From Lactifluus volemus (lineage: Eukaryota; Basidiomycota; Agaricomycetes; Russulales; Russulaceae), in NCBI GenBank assembly GCA_022376515.1, contig WTXI01000009.1, forward strand, positions 496,001 through 560,000: a DNA stretch of 64,000 nt, written 5' to 3'. Shown here piece by piece: positions 1 to 11,176 of the stretch. Both the position numbers and the translations under genes were made by a program. Each line of letters opens with the position of its first letter. Positions within the stretch are counted from its first letter, which is position 1. The notes beneath the pieces were generated by a model. The model searched no databases, was not told where the DNA came from, and saw only the letters and a list, made by a program, of their open reading frames with translations.

Positions 1-451
1 GCGACAACGACTAATTCAAATAATACGACAAATACTCTGGCAACTACGACGAAGGCTGGAGACACGATGGAAAGGGGAAGTGACTGGGAAGCAAGGAGAA
101 AGTAAGGAAGTGCGAGAAGCGTAGAGGCGAGTAAAAATGGCTTCGGGACTTGGATGAAATATGAGAGGACAACGGGAGCAAAGGGGTCTTTTGAACTGTT
201 TACTACTTCTTTGACTCTACTGAATACACAGACATTGGCCAGGATAGTAACAGAGTACGCATGGTTCTGGGAGGCCGTAAACAGAGCACCGCATATACGG
301 ACCAGTAGAGGCCCGTATAGTGCGAGGAGCAAATCGGGGCCGTACAAGAGCTCCATCTCGATCTCATCCTCCGCACTTCCAGCAACCTGGTCAAACTCCT
401 CCCCATCCTTACTCGCAGCGTCGTTTCCGGTACCCCTTGCGAGCTTCTCAG
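1..451. other. Duplicated non-coding flank
   Basis: This stretch is nearly identical to 16,440-16,925 and lies downstream of the condensin fragment. Open frames exist on both strands but none is preserved between the two copies, and I recognise no protein, so I see no gene here. Confidence 0.6.
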
Positions 452-2800
452 CTATAAGAATGTGAGAAGAAGCAAAAAAGAGGCAGCCGTTTCATGCACG
501 TAAGAAGACACATACCTAGTTCCTTTTCCTTTTTCTGGCGCTTCCACTCGCGTTCGACAAGTTCCAAGTAGACGACCCTCTACAAACAATAGTTGGCTCA
601 GCTCGAATGTGTCCCCAGTGTCATCGCTCTTCTTCGCGGTGTTCCCCGTTAGAGCTCCCTGCGTCGAACCAGGCACGGTTGAGATCAGCGCCTGCGCGCT
701 CAGCAGTGCATCCTCATCCATCGCATCCTCATGCGGTACCGCAAACGACACCTGTTCTTCGGCAGCAGAGGGTACCGGTCTCTCTCGGAGGCGGTACGGC
801 GCCGCGATAGGATCTTGATAAGCGTATTGCTCAATACTTCCGGCTGGTCTCCAAGCGCGCAGGCGGTGCTGATGGCTTGCTCGGCGAGCGCAAACCGCTC
901 GCGTGAGCGACACGGGTGCTCAATAGCTTCTTGCAGTTTGCGGAAGACGGGACTGTCCATGTCAAGGTGGTCTCGCCGCCATCCTCGGCTCTGGAGGACT
1001 CTGGTTCGTCCTCGTCCATGATGCTGTCGACCTCGTCCGAAACATCATCTTCCTCATCAACATCCATCGCGTCTTCAGCATCTTTGTTTCGACGCCTGTT
1101 CAATGACAATCAGCAACAAACTCACTGTTTGAGAGTGGACGACATTTACGCGATCGCTTCTTTATGGGCAGAGCCGTAGAAGACTCCGCAGCCTCATCCC
1201 CGTCCGCTTCGCCCGTGTTTCCAGATAGGGTGTCATCTAGCACCTTTTCCGTTGTCTGCAACTCCTTCACCATTCACGATCATCCCCACTCCTCCATCCC
1301 GAGCAAGCCGCCGTGCATCAATCCGTACGGATGCGTCACCATCAGCTTGACGATCAACGAAATCCCGTTCCTGCGCACGCCCGCCACCTTGTCCTCGAGC
1401 GCGGACACTGCCATGCGAGAGTAATGACGAGGCACTGTTTGGGAAATTTCACGGGCAGGTCGCAGAGTCGGCTGAGGACGGTAAACACTATGGAGCGAAC
1501 GTAGGACGAAAAGTCGAGAGTGCGCTTGAGGAGCAGATCGTAGAGACCGTTGAGCTGTTTCTGCGTCTGGTGCGTGTCGCTCGTGAGGTCTTCAGAACAA
1601 GCGAGCTCGCGAATGAGACAGCCGATAATTTCGACGATCGCCATGCGCATCGGATAAGACTGTGTTTATGTATGTCGTAAGGCCCCGTAGACAGTCGAAA
1701 AGAATGAGAGGTGTGTAGGAAAATGCACCTCTGAGTCCAAGTGCGAGAGCAGCAAGCTAATCTGTTTCAGGACTGCTCGCGGAGCCCACTCTGCGAATTG
1801 CGTGAGGAACCTAGAAAAGTTCCTTGGACCCTTGGTATCTTGCGCATAGAAGCTCTCGCAGCGATCTCGCGGAGGATCTCCTCGCCGAGTTGTGCATGGT
1901 CGAATTCCTTCGACAGCACGTAAGACACTGCCATGGGTTCGGAGAGTGCTCGTAGTACTGCAAGGATTGCATGATCGAGGTTTGTGCGGCAGGTCCGTGC
2001 CCATGATGTTTGACCACGAGACAGATGACTTTGTAGACCCAAGCTTGATACGCTGGCACTTCATGTACTGCTCATTCTCCGTAGCGTGGTACGCAGGCAC
2101 AGTGAGACACCTACCGAGCAAGGGACGTTTTGCCCTATAGTAAGCGAAGCTGATACGGCGACCTTGTGAGGAAATGACGCACCCGATAAAAGTATCCCTC
2201 TCCCCGCTCCAGTCCAAATCTTGGACGTCTTCAACTTCAAAACCTTGGCGATCAGCGTAAGAATAGGCACGATTTGGTCTTTCCATGACCATTCGGCGCC
2301 TTGTTCTTGGAAGTAACTCTCGATTGCGTTGCCTTTCCGCCCGTCCTTCCGAGACTTTGCGGACCTTCTCCACCAAGCGGACGACCAGTTGAGCAAGAGG
2401 CATACATCCATCAGTACTTTATGCACGTCTGCTGGTCTTCGTGATCGATGTCGTGCGCGGCAGCATCCACCTCCGCGGCAAAGCCAGACATGATAACGTC
2501 GAGTAGTTTGTTCATCAAGATACCGGGCACTGCATTGATGCATTTGAGAAAAAGCACAAGATGTAAAACGTATCTGGAGATGTGACGGCTTCGAAGGACT
2601 CTGCTATGGCTCGGTAGCCTCTGTAATAAACGATGAGTGGAGGATCTTAGTGAAAGCATTTGCGACACCGTTGAAGCAAAGCGTCCATCTCTCCTGTTGC
2701 ATCGATCGTATGTAATTTCATGCTCTATAGAAATTCCCTGAATCTTGTAGAGCCTGAGCTCCTCTTGGAGATCAAATTCACTACCATCTAGTCGTTGGCG
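452..2800 (-). pseudogene. Condensin subunit 1 (Cnd1/Ycs4/CAP-D2), N-terminal half, copy A
   Basis: Broken reading frames on the minus strand spell a condensin complex subunit 1, the HEAT-repeat protein that works with SMC2/SMC4 in chromosome compaction. The start is near 2,795 with EFDLQEEL, then the stretch containing DTFYILCSFLKC and AGFAAEVDAAAHD-like residues. The conserved mid segment follows (EPMA, QLGEEILREIA, DTKGPRNFSRFL, AVLKQISLL, VRSIVFTVLSRLCDLP), then an acidic linker (DAMDVDEEDDVSDEV), and ELSQLLFV near 570. After this point the gene simply ends. The C-terminal half (Cnd1 proteins are about 1,200 aa) is absent and many 1-2 nt indels break the frame. It follows the NLR on the same strand. 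An intact copy is presumably elsewhere in the genome. The family call is firm; the non-functional state is inferred. Confidence 0.82.
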
Positions 2801-3101
2801 TTGTTGCCAGTCCCGACGCGTCGGAGGGGCATCGGTCACATGTTCGACGCGTGTAGTCACAGTCACGCGTCACGTCCTTTCGTGCCAGTGGAGCGGAATG
2901 TTACAGTGTCATCCAGACGGAGGGAAAATCAGACGACGAAGGCTCACACAGTACCAGAGATACATCCCGGCCAAGAAAAGGAATAAAACCCTTGACATTT
3001 GAAATCTCTTTCATTGAGTATAAGATTCTCGTGAGTGGAAGGATGGTCACGGTTTAGTCTAACAAAGCAGGACAGTCAAGCTACCTTGCATACAATCGAT
3101 T
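2801..3101. other. Gap between condensin fragment and NLR 3' end
   Basis: About 300 bp separate the condensin N-terminus from the stop codon of the NLR. It is conserved in copy B (20,450-20,736). There is no convincing coding frame. It presumably holds the NLR 3' untranslated region and the remains of the condensin promoter. Confidence 0.5.
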
Positions 3102-6100
3102 CTATTTAGATAAAGTACTAGTAACCCAATTTGATCCATAAGCAAAATCTGAGAGATCAAGCCGTGTCTCATGTTTGCCTGCAATCCAGATAGTGCTGGG
3201 TCTATGAAGGCACGGCCTATGTAGCTCGGGAATCCAAAGCACAAGTTCATTCTCTTCTCCATGTAACCAACCGTCACTATCGATCAAGGATTGGTCCGTA
3301 AATTGATTCTTGATATTTTCGGCCCTGGTTGCGGTCTTCACATGAATTGTGCCGTTGTCTGAAGCTGAGGCAATATGTCCTGTTGTGGCATCCCACACCC
3401 GAATCGTGTGATCATCCGAGGCCGATGCGATACGCTCCCCATCTGGTGAGAATGCAACCGATGTGACCCATCGGTGTGTCCAGTAAACGGGCCCGCTACA
3501 ATCTGTCCTGTTGTGGCATCCCACACCCGAATCGTGTGATCAGAGAGGCCGATGCGATACGCTCCCCGTCTGGTGAGAATGCAACCGATGTGACCCATCG
3601 GTGTGTCCAGTAAACGGGCCCGCTACAATCTGTCCTGTTGTGGCATCCCACACCCGAATCGTGTGATCATCGAGGCCGATGCGATACGCTCCCCGTCTGG
3701 TGAGAATGCAACGATGTGACCGCATCGGTGTGTCCAGTAAACGGGCCCGCTACAATCTGTCCTGTTGTGGCATCCCACACCCGAATCGTGTGATCATCGA
3801 GGCCGATGCGATACGCTCCCCATCTGGTGAGAATGCAACCGATCTGACCGATGGTGTGTCCAGTAAACGGGCCCGCTACAATCTGTCCTGTTGTGGCATC
3901 CCACACCCGAATCGTGTGATCATACGAGGCCGATGCGATACGCTCCCCATCTGGTGAGAATGCAACCGATGTGACCGCATGGTGTGTCCAGTAAACGGGC
4001 CCGCTACAATCTGTCCTGTTGTGGCATCCCACACCCGAATCGTGTCATCAACGAGGCCGATGCGATACGCTCCCCGTCTGGTGAGAATGCAACCGATTGA
4101 CTCATCGGTGTGTCCAGTAAACGGGCCGCTACAATCTGTCCTGTTGTGGCATCCCACACCCGAATCGTGGATCACGAGGCCGATGCGATACGCTCCCCGT
4201 CTGGTGAGAATGCAACCGATGTGACCGGATAGGTGTGTCCAGTAAACGGGCCCGCTACAATCTGTCCTGTTGTGGCATCCCACACCCGAATCGTGTGATC
4301 ATACGAGGCCGATGCGATACGCTCCCCGTCTGGTGAGAATGCAACCGATGTGACCGAAGGTGTGTCCAGTAAACGGGCCCGCTACAATCTGTCCTGTTGT
4401 GGCATCCCACACCCGAATCGTGTGATCATCGAGGCCGATGCGATACGCTCCCCATCTGGTGAGAATGCAACCGATGTGACCGCATAGGTGTGTCCAGTAA
4501 ACGGGCCCGCTACAATCTGTCCTGTTGTGGCATCCCACACCCGAATCGTGCGATCATACGAGGCCGATGCGATACGCTCCCCGTCTGGTGAGAATGCAAC
4601 CGATGTGACCCAATGGTGTGTCCAGTAAAGGGCCCGCTACAATCTGTCCTGTTGTGGCATCCCACACCCGAATCGTGTGATCATCGAGGCCGATGCGATA
4701 CGCTCCCCGTCTGGTGAGAATGCAACCGATGTGACCCATCGGTGTGTCCAGTAAAGGGCCCGCTACAATATGTCCTGTTGTGGCATCCCACACCCGAATC
4801 GTGCGATCAACGAGGCCGATGCGATACGCTCCCCGTCTGGTGAGAATGCAACGATGTGACCGAATGGTGTGTCCAGTAAACGGCCCGCTACAATCTGTCC
4901 TGTTGTGGCATCCCACACCCGAATCGTGTGATCATCGAGGCCGATGCGATACGCTCCCCGTCTGGTGAGAATGCAACCGATGTGACCATCGGTGTGTCCA
5001 GTAAACGGGCCCGCTACAATCTGTCCTGTTGTGGCATCCCACACCCGAATCGTGATCATCCGAGGCCGATGCGATACGCTCCCCGTCCGGGAGAATGCAA
5101 CACAAGGACAATGTGTCATGTGCCTTAATTGTCATTTCCAATGCAGGCCAATGCGACAACTGCCCACGTTCCAACCTCAATGTCCGAGGAAATTCGGGAA
5201 GGTATTGATGAAGGATCTGGGAAGAGGTTGGCGCGAAAGGCAGGGCAGAGACGTAGATATGTGGTGCACTTCGAGCCACCGCCATTCCGAAATACCGCAC
5301 GAATGAAGATGCATCCTTCGCCAATCCCAAAAATTCTTCACTTCCGTTTGTGAACGCTATTGCGATTTCACGCCGGTCACTACATGTCATATTAATTATG
5401 CGGTGTACATACCTCTCGCCGCAGCCATACCAACAGGGATGACAAAGCTCGTGAAGCAAGCTGACACTCTTCTTGACACTAAGCACTTCCAGCCAAAACA
5501 GAAACTTTGTTTCGAACACCAATTGAAGCTTTTTGAGGACATCGTGGTCGAAGGAAAGACGGTCCAAATGATCGCCCCAGTATATACAAGCATATGGTAG
5601 AGCAGACGGAATACATCTGGCGATTCGAGATTCCAAGTCTGGGACGTCGCTGTTGGCGAGATATGACGACTCGAGTTCGCAGATGTTGAATTTGAGTTCA
5701 TCGAGCATTAATCCAAGGCAGGAATGTGTCAATTGATGATGAGCATCCGCGAGATCGACATAAAACACGTTGCTCGTCTTGCTCGTCAGAAAGTCGCGGA
5801 ATGAGGTATGGAGGGGAAGGACGGGGCCAGTTTGATCACGTGAAGTCACGTTACTCAGCACGAGCCGAGGCGGCGGAGAACTTTAAGAACCAGATTGGAA
5901 TCATCGGCGTGAACAGTCGGTGCATGCCGTCGCAGGGCAATTAAAGAATTGATGGAGAGCGGTTCTATCGCAGCAAAAAGCTGACCCATGATGGACGAAA
6001 TAGATCTCGTGCTTCATCTCGTTTGAAGTACTCTTGAAGAACTTCTTCGTACAACTTGTCCAACAGACCTTGTCCATCGAGACCTCGAGAGCGTCCCAAC

Positions 6101-8530
6101 AAGCGCCGTACACATTCGTTGTCGCTAAGGCCAAGATCGTCACTGCTGTTTATGAATCCACATGCAACGGCCGCCCACTGAAACAAGCCCTCCGACGCCT
6201 GCACTAGTTTGCTACCATGGTCTTTGAACACGTCCTCGCGGAGCCTGCTCTGAATATACAAGCCAATGTCTTGCTCGTATTGGAAGCCAGTTGGCGGTCA
6301 TCCATGTACAGAGTATGGACGGACCGTGCGTTGGCGAATGCATGTTCGATGGCATCTTCCGACCTCGAGGTGATGAGAATGCGAAAATTTGGCGGGAGGT
6401 CGATGAGCGTCGGCAAGGAACGTGTGCAGTGGATTTTCGCCATTTTTGACACCACTCTCATCCAACCCATCGACGACGATGAGAATTGGATTACCGGTGG
6501 TAGGCTCTTGAGTGGTTCAAGGAGGAGCCATTCAAAGAGTCTACGACAATCTCGGGTGGACGAAGAGACGGAATTCCCCGCAATGGCCCTCCTGAGGCCA
6601 ATCTGAACGGAGGATAGCGATCGGAGAGGTCACGGGCAAGCGTCGTAAAAAAATGATAAGCTTCGTCCTTGGGTTGCTCCGCCCGCGAAAAGCAACATAA
6701 GAGCCAAGATATGTCTTGTCGAAGTGAAGTGCGACCTCGTGTGCAATTGAGGACTTTCCTGTTCCTGCTTGGCCAAAGAGAACGAGGCCACGTTCAGATT
6801 CGGAATTCTCGACCCATTTGACGATGTGATCCAAGAACTCTTTGCGTGTGCCTTCGTGACAGCCTTTCCTATCAGTGAATCGCCATCCTCCCAAAAGAAG
6901 GCCTTCTCCGATTATTGCGGCCAATTCTGTGTTCCTCTGTCAGACTGATGATCGATGATCTTGAGACTATCAGAATGACGCACCAGTTTCTGATGCTAGG
7001 TTCGACATATCTGTTACTTGTGTTCTGCATCATCCCGTAATTCAGGGACAGCAGCACCAGCGGTGACAGCAACATCCATGGGGAATTTTCTCGTAGTCTC
7101 GTAGTCGGACGACGGTCTCGCGGAGGTGTTCTACGTTTTTCAAAGCCTGCTGTCCTGGAAATCACATGTTGATAAGGGCAATGAGACAGGTCAGGATAAC
7201 GTACCAACTTGTACATCCGTCTTGGCAAACGATTCGGTAAACGCGTACGATTTGATAAGAGTGGCACAATCGGAGACGCGCTGCAGCATCTCATTGAGAA
7301 TTTTTGCTTGCGTAGATGCTGGTTGGATGTTCCTCAAAACATCCCCATTTCCAAATTCGAACGCATTCAGTATCGCCTCAAGGAGTGATCGGAAGTTGTC
7401 GTCATGCCGTAAATGGTGTACAAAAGTCTGCCAACAAGTAAAAAAAAAAAGGTGAGCGTTCCATCGATCCAACAAGGCAAGGGCGCGCACCTCGGGAATA
7501 TTGGAGAGCTGAGTCCATGCCGAGCTGGCACGCTGAGGGCAGCAATTAACTTGGTGAATAATAGAGAAAAGAGGTATGTGACATACTTCTTTGACGATTG
7601 GACTGACGGTATCCATCACCTGTTTCATAACATTAACGGCACTTTTCCATAAAGTCACCGCATCCATAGCTTCCTCAGCACGATCGGGTGATGCGACATC
7701 CCCGCCTGGCTGTCCGGCACTGCTCCCACAGCAGCGCCGCTGTCAACGAGAAGATCACCCGTCCTGGAAATATCAGATATAGGAGCAGTAACTCCCGTGC
7801 CAGTGGGTTGCGCGGTTTCAGTGTCAGATGGGACGATAGGACGCGTAACGCCTGCTTCAGTGAGATTCGGGGTGTTGACTGCCGCTGTCTGAGAGGAACT
7901 TGGGTTTGATGACACTGTGATAGTTAAGACTGTGGCCGGCTTATTTGTCTGTCTAGAATGCCCATCGGCATTGCCGAAAACAATGTCGAGTTCTACGTGT
8001 AGGGTGCTCAGCCAGACACATGAGTGAAAATTCCCAAAAACCATGAGACGAACCGCGAGGTGGTTCACAGGCTATCCTCTGACTTCCAATAAGGATGTCA
8101 TTCGGTTTGGTCCTTTTCGCATACAGGGATACTATGATATGAGAGCGCCGTTGTACAATGCTGCCGGAGACTCAGCCGCAAATAGAAATAAAATATGGCA
8201 ATTTCTCACAAAGTGTCGAGATTCTCGTTCCATTCTACGATATTCTCCCTTCTCTGCACAGATCGTGTCTGCCTCGTCGTTCCCCGTAAGTCACCGTGAC
8301 ATAAAAAATTCCTTTCTTCAAGAGGAGGGTCTTGAAACGCGGAAGGTTGCGTGCTCTGACGACTGGCAGGAGAAAAGATTTAGTACCTCTCAGAGCGTGA
8401 TCATAATGGAAGTACATACCAGTCAACCGGAGAGGATGCGAGCCTGGTTGCGTTTCGGTGACCTGAGCGTGGCGGCTGTGCCTTATGTCGGAGATCTGAG
8501 AACCTGAGCTATAGTAGTGACTAATGATTA
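3102..8530 (-). pseudogene. C2-NACHT-WD40 NOD-like receptor, copy A (frame-broken)
   Basis: A STAND-class receptor of the fungal HET-E/HNWD type. Read N to C on the minus strand: a C2-like domain near 8,480-7,930 (VVRARNLPRFK, FYVTVTYGE), a helical region (WKSAVNVMKQVMD, FRSLLEAILNAFE), and a NACHT ATPase with Walker A GQAGTGKSS near 6,740-6,770 and Walker B ILIVVDG near 6,470. The NACHT-WD40 linker (SALPFAPTSSQIL, HWPALEMTIKAHD) precedes 14 WD40 units (5,100-3,380) and the family C-terminus (RPSTIWIAG, LDLSDFAYGSNW), stop at 3,102. Frames break in the C2 region, after SYVAF in NACHT (one A missing at 6,686 compared with copy B), near 6,550, and in nearly every WD40 unit. In this family, ligand binding by the WD40 domain is thought to trigger NACHT oligomerisation in self/non-self responses. 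I see no in-frame ATG at the 5' end. Confidence 0.82.
3380..5100 (-). repeat. WD40-coding tandem array, copy A (14 units)
   Basis: Fourteen near-identical units of 124-129 bp, each carrying a [15 protein letters not shown] module and [12 protein letters not shown] on the minus strand. A full unit is 129 bp (43 codons). Most units here are 1-3 nt short, and the missing bases fall mainly at two short blocks: after GHT (plus strand, between tgtgac and ggtgtg) and before the next IRVWD (plus strand, between cgaatcgt and gaggcc). Isolated losses also occur in the ggg/ccc runs. Confidence 0.95.
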
Positions 8531-10907
8531 ACAGTGGGAGACATCGGGAAAGGAGACTTTGGCATACGGATCCGGGGTCATCTGGGTAGCGTTTGAAGAG
8601 AGTAAGAAAGAGAAAGATGCGTGGGAGAGGGTTGAGGGTTGTTGAGCCTTGAGGTAACCATGTGTCGTCTATGAAAGGCACCTTATTTGCGCCATCTCAC
8701 GCTCAGCGCTAGCGGCAAGGTTGTGGATAATCACCATGTCCACTGGTTCACTTTCGATCACTCGAGCTTCTGACCACTTCACCTTAAAGATAGGGCACCT
8801 GTTTCGAAACGTAATTACCTAGGTATTAAGCGACACTGCAAGATACCGTACTTTACGATCCCCGAAAGAAAAAGCCCGACCACGAGAACGAAGTACCAGT
8901 AAAAGGTGTAAGCTACGCATAGTAATGGGAACCCCGCATACGACGCCAACCAGATCCATCGCGTTGCCCAAGAACTTGTTACACTTCAGTTGATCGATCT
9001 TGATCGCTAGAGACCGTGCGACAGCGATCGTGGGAATCGAGATAAGTTTCAGCACAAAAATGTACAATCTGTTTCCACGTTCGAACAAATTAATCTTCTC
9101 ACAAATAAATAAGAGGGAGGAGTGCACCTGATCTTCTTGGGGACAACCGCCATGACCAGTTCGTGGGCCGCCGCGGAGAGAAGAAAGGTGGCCAATATGG
9201 CATACGAGTTGATTGCCGACGCCTAGACATGTCGAAGCCAGAAGTTGTGCACGGCTCGAGAGGACTCATCCCAAGAAGTTAAGCCTGTCAAGTTCCACTG
9301 TGACCGTACTCAGCACCAAAGTTAGAAGCGCGTGACTACAGGCAGGGTCCACGGACTACGAAAGCTCGGCAAATCCGGTGCATATACACTCTGAGAGTAT
9401 CTTGTCAGTCACGATGTGGCTCTGTGCTACGACTTGACACACCAAATATGACGTAGAATAAAAGCAAATAGTATACTAACATATATGGTAGCGACAAGTC
9501 CAGCAACGTCCTCGTGAAGGACTGCTCCGGGCTCGGATTAGTGTAGGGTAAAATGAAGTCTCGGTGATAGTATAAAGGTGCCCAAAGTCACTGTCTTTTC
9601 AAACACGTATAGGTCGGATTCTACGAGCAACAAAATCAATCGTAAACACCCAACGCAGCGACCAAGACGAACCTTTGTGTGCGGGGAAACTCGAGCTCAT
9701 ATACGAGCGATGGATAAGTTGATACACTACAACGTTTTTAACGTGATATTCTCCGGCCAGCGCACGCGTTGTGGGCCCGAGCTAACCAGTTCCGATTCGA
9801 GCTCTGAATATTCCGCAGCAAGGGCGGAGATCGCCTTTAGGTTTCTCATCGTCCAGCACATTAATTCAGTTATTTGGCGAACCGCCTGCGAAGAGCAGTG
9901 GCACTGCGCACCTTAAACTCGTGTATTCAGATGATACTTGTTCCCAATATCAAAAGGAGAGATAGCCTCAGCCTCGAGCCTCATGTTGTTCAGTGAGTGA
10001 ATGGGCCTTGAGAAGAGGACAATTTGACACGTAGGACAAAGCGAAGAAAAAGATTCACGCGGACCCGCACCTCTGTCACGGTATTATTGGTCATCACCTC
10101 ATCGGCGGCATTTTATCTCGACCCCTCTGGTCGCAAGGTCATTGACTATCTAACAAATGATGATCGTAGTTCGACATATCAAATGGGCGACAGGTATCTC
10201 GAGAAGCTTCGTTACAGTAAAGCCGTCAACAACCGAAGTGGTGCATGGATAACTTGGGCCAAGGGAGTCAAGGGGTGGTAATGTCGGATTCGCAAGTCCT
10301 GTCAAGAGTCCCGTTGTCCTGCAGCTGTGTCTCGCACTTCTCCGATCGACTTGACCCTTTTTTTTTTTTTCCCTGCGCAGCACCATGACAGAAGCAAACC
10401 GCCCTGTCGAAAAACGTCTACGAGGCCGAAGTTCGCGAGCGACCTTCAAAAGACCCAAACATCATCTGTCTCCATCGACAATTGGATTTTCCGCGTCGCA
10501 GTCAAAACGCCTCGGTGCCACTGCGAGGGTTGCATTCAGACCGATTTGCTCGACAAGGATATTTTCTGCCTCAACTGTGCGTCCACGGTCACCTCACCGG
10601 ACAAGCTAAACATCGACAAGGCGATGCTCAATAAGGTCATCAATCCCTGTATTATAAAACAACTGCCTCTCCGTGTTGAAACTGTTTGGGGTCGGCTAGC
10701 TCTCCGTTTTCCTGATGTATCCCTATCCCTATCCCCATCCCGGTCTTGGTTTTAATTTGCTTACATGATTCTCCACCATGTCTTGTCGGGCATCTTCTGT
10801 AATCCGGAAGCGGGATATCGGTGAGCGGAACGCGATCTTGGCGCCGCTCATCTGAGAAAGGATCGCACGCTCGCGCCGCGGCACGGTGGTAGAGCTCTAA
10901 CATCTTT
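8531..10907. other. Duplicated flank without a recognised gene (copy A)
   Basis: Matches 26,500-29,469 with indels. On the minus strand at 8,820-9,130 a hydrophobic stretch (YIFVLKLISIPTIAVA, then NKFLGNA) recurs in copy B and looks like one degenerate membrane-anchor exon of an unidentified protein. At 10,500-10,650 (+) a Cys-bearing stretch (CHCEGCIQTD, FCLNCAS) is only partly kept in copy B. Nothing forms a complete gene. A short ccctat-type microsatellite lies at 10,718-10,740. Confidence 0.45.
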
Positions 10908-11176
10908 CAACTTTATTAATAAACTGTTTACTTTAGCAGTGATGTGATAACCCAAAACCTTCTCTACTCTACCCTGTATTCTTGACAATCAAGTTGGTCA
11001 ACACCCGTTCTCCCAACCAGTGGTGCGCATCCGTCCGGGTCCCTGACCGACAAAAAGTGGACAAGGGAGCAGCAGGACCAGTGACTTTTCTACGATCCTG
11101 TCTGTCCAAATTTTTTATTTTGCGATCTGCCATCATCTGCGCAAAAAATCGTGTTTCCCAACTTATCCACGTTCCT
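10908..11176. other. Unique spacer after copy A
   Basis: Begins right after the shared catcttt that ends the duplication. AT-rich at first (actttattaataaact), with no gene recognised. Confidence 0.4.

Larger units (their letters stand above)
1..10907. repeat. Segmental duplication, copy A
   Basis: The block matches 16,440-29,469 in the same orientation and order. It opens with the same bases (cgacaacgact at 2 and 16,441) and ends at a shared catcttt (10,901-10,907 and 29,463-29,469), after which the sequences are unrelated. It contains an NLR gene and a condensin subunit 1 fragment, both on the minus strand. The left edge coincides with the window edge, so the true left boundary is not visible. 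Differences from copy B are point changes, many 1-2 nt indels, and three larger segments absent here: the retroelement, the small transposon and a 0.7-kb piece at 27.8-28.5 kb. Confidence 0.93.

Noticed and set aside
3380..5100. Regular ~127-bp repeats with short variable spacers, resembling a CRISPR array
   Set aside because: The repeats encode WD40 modules, the genome is eukaryotic, and the variable parts are only 4-10 nt.
8820..9130. Cytochrome P450-type membrane anchor suspected in the duplicated flank
   Set aside because: Only one hydrophobic segment is visible; no heme-binding or K-helix motif follows in either copy, so I left it unnamed.
10718..10740. ccctat repeats that look telomere-like
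   Set aside because: Only three or four units and not the fungal telomere sequence; a simple microsatellite.
1..10907. LTR retrotransposon suspected because of the long direct repeats at 1 and 16,440
   Set aside because: The repeats are 11-13 kb, carry host genes, and show no gag/pol, primer-binding site or TG..CA ends.
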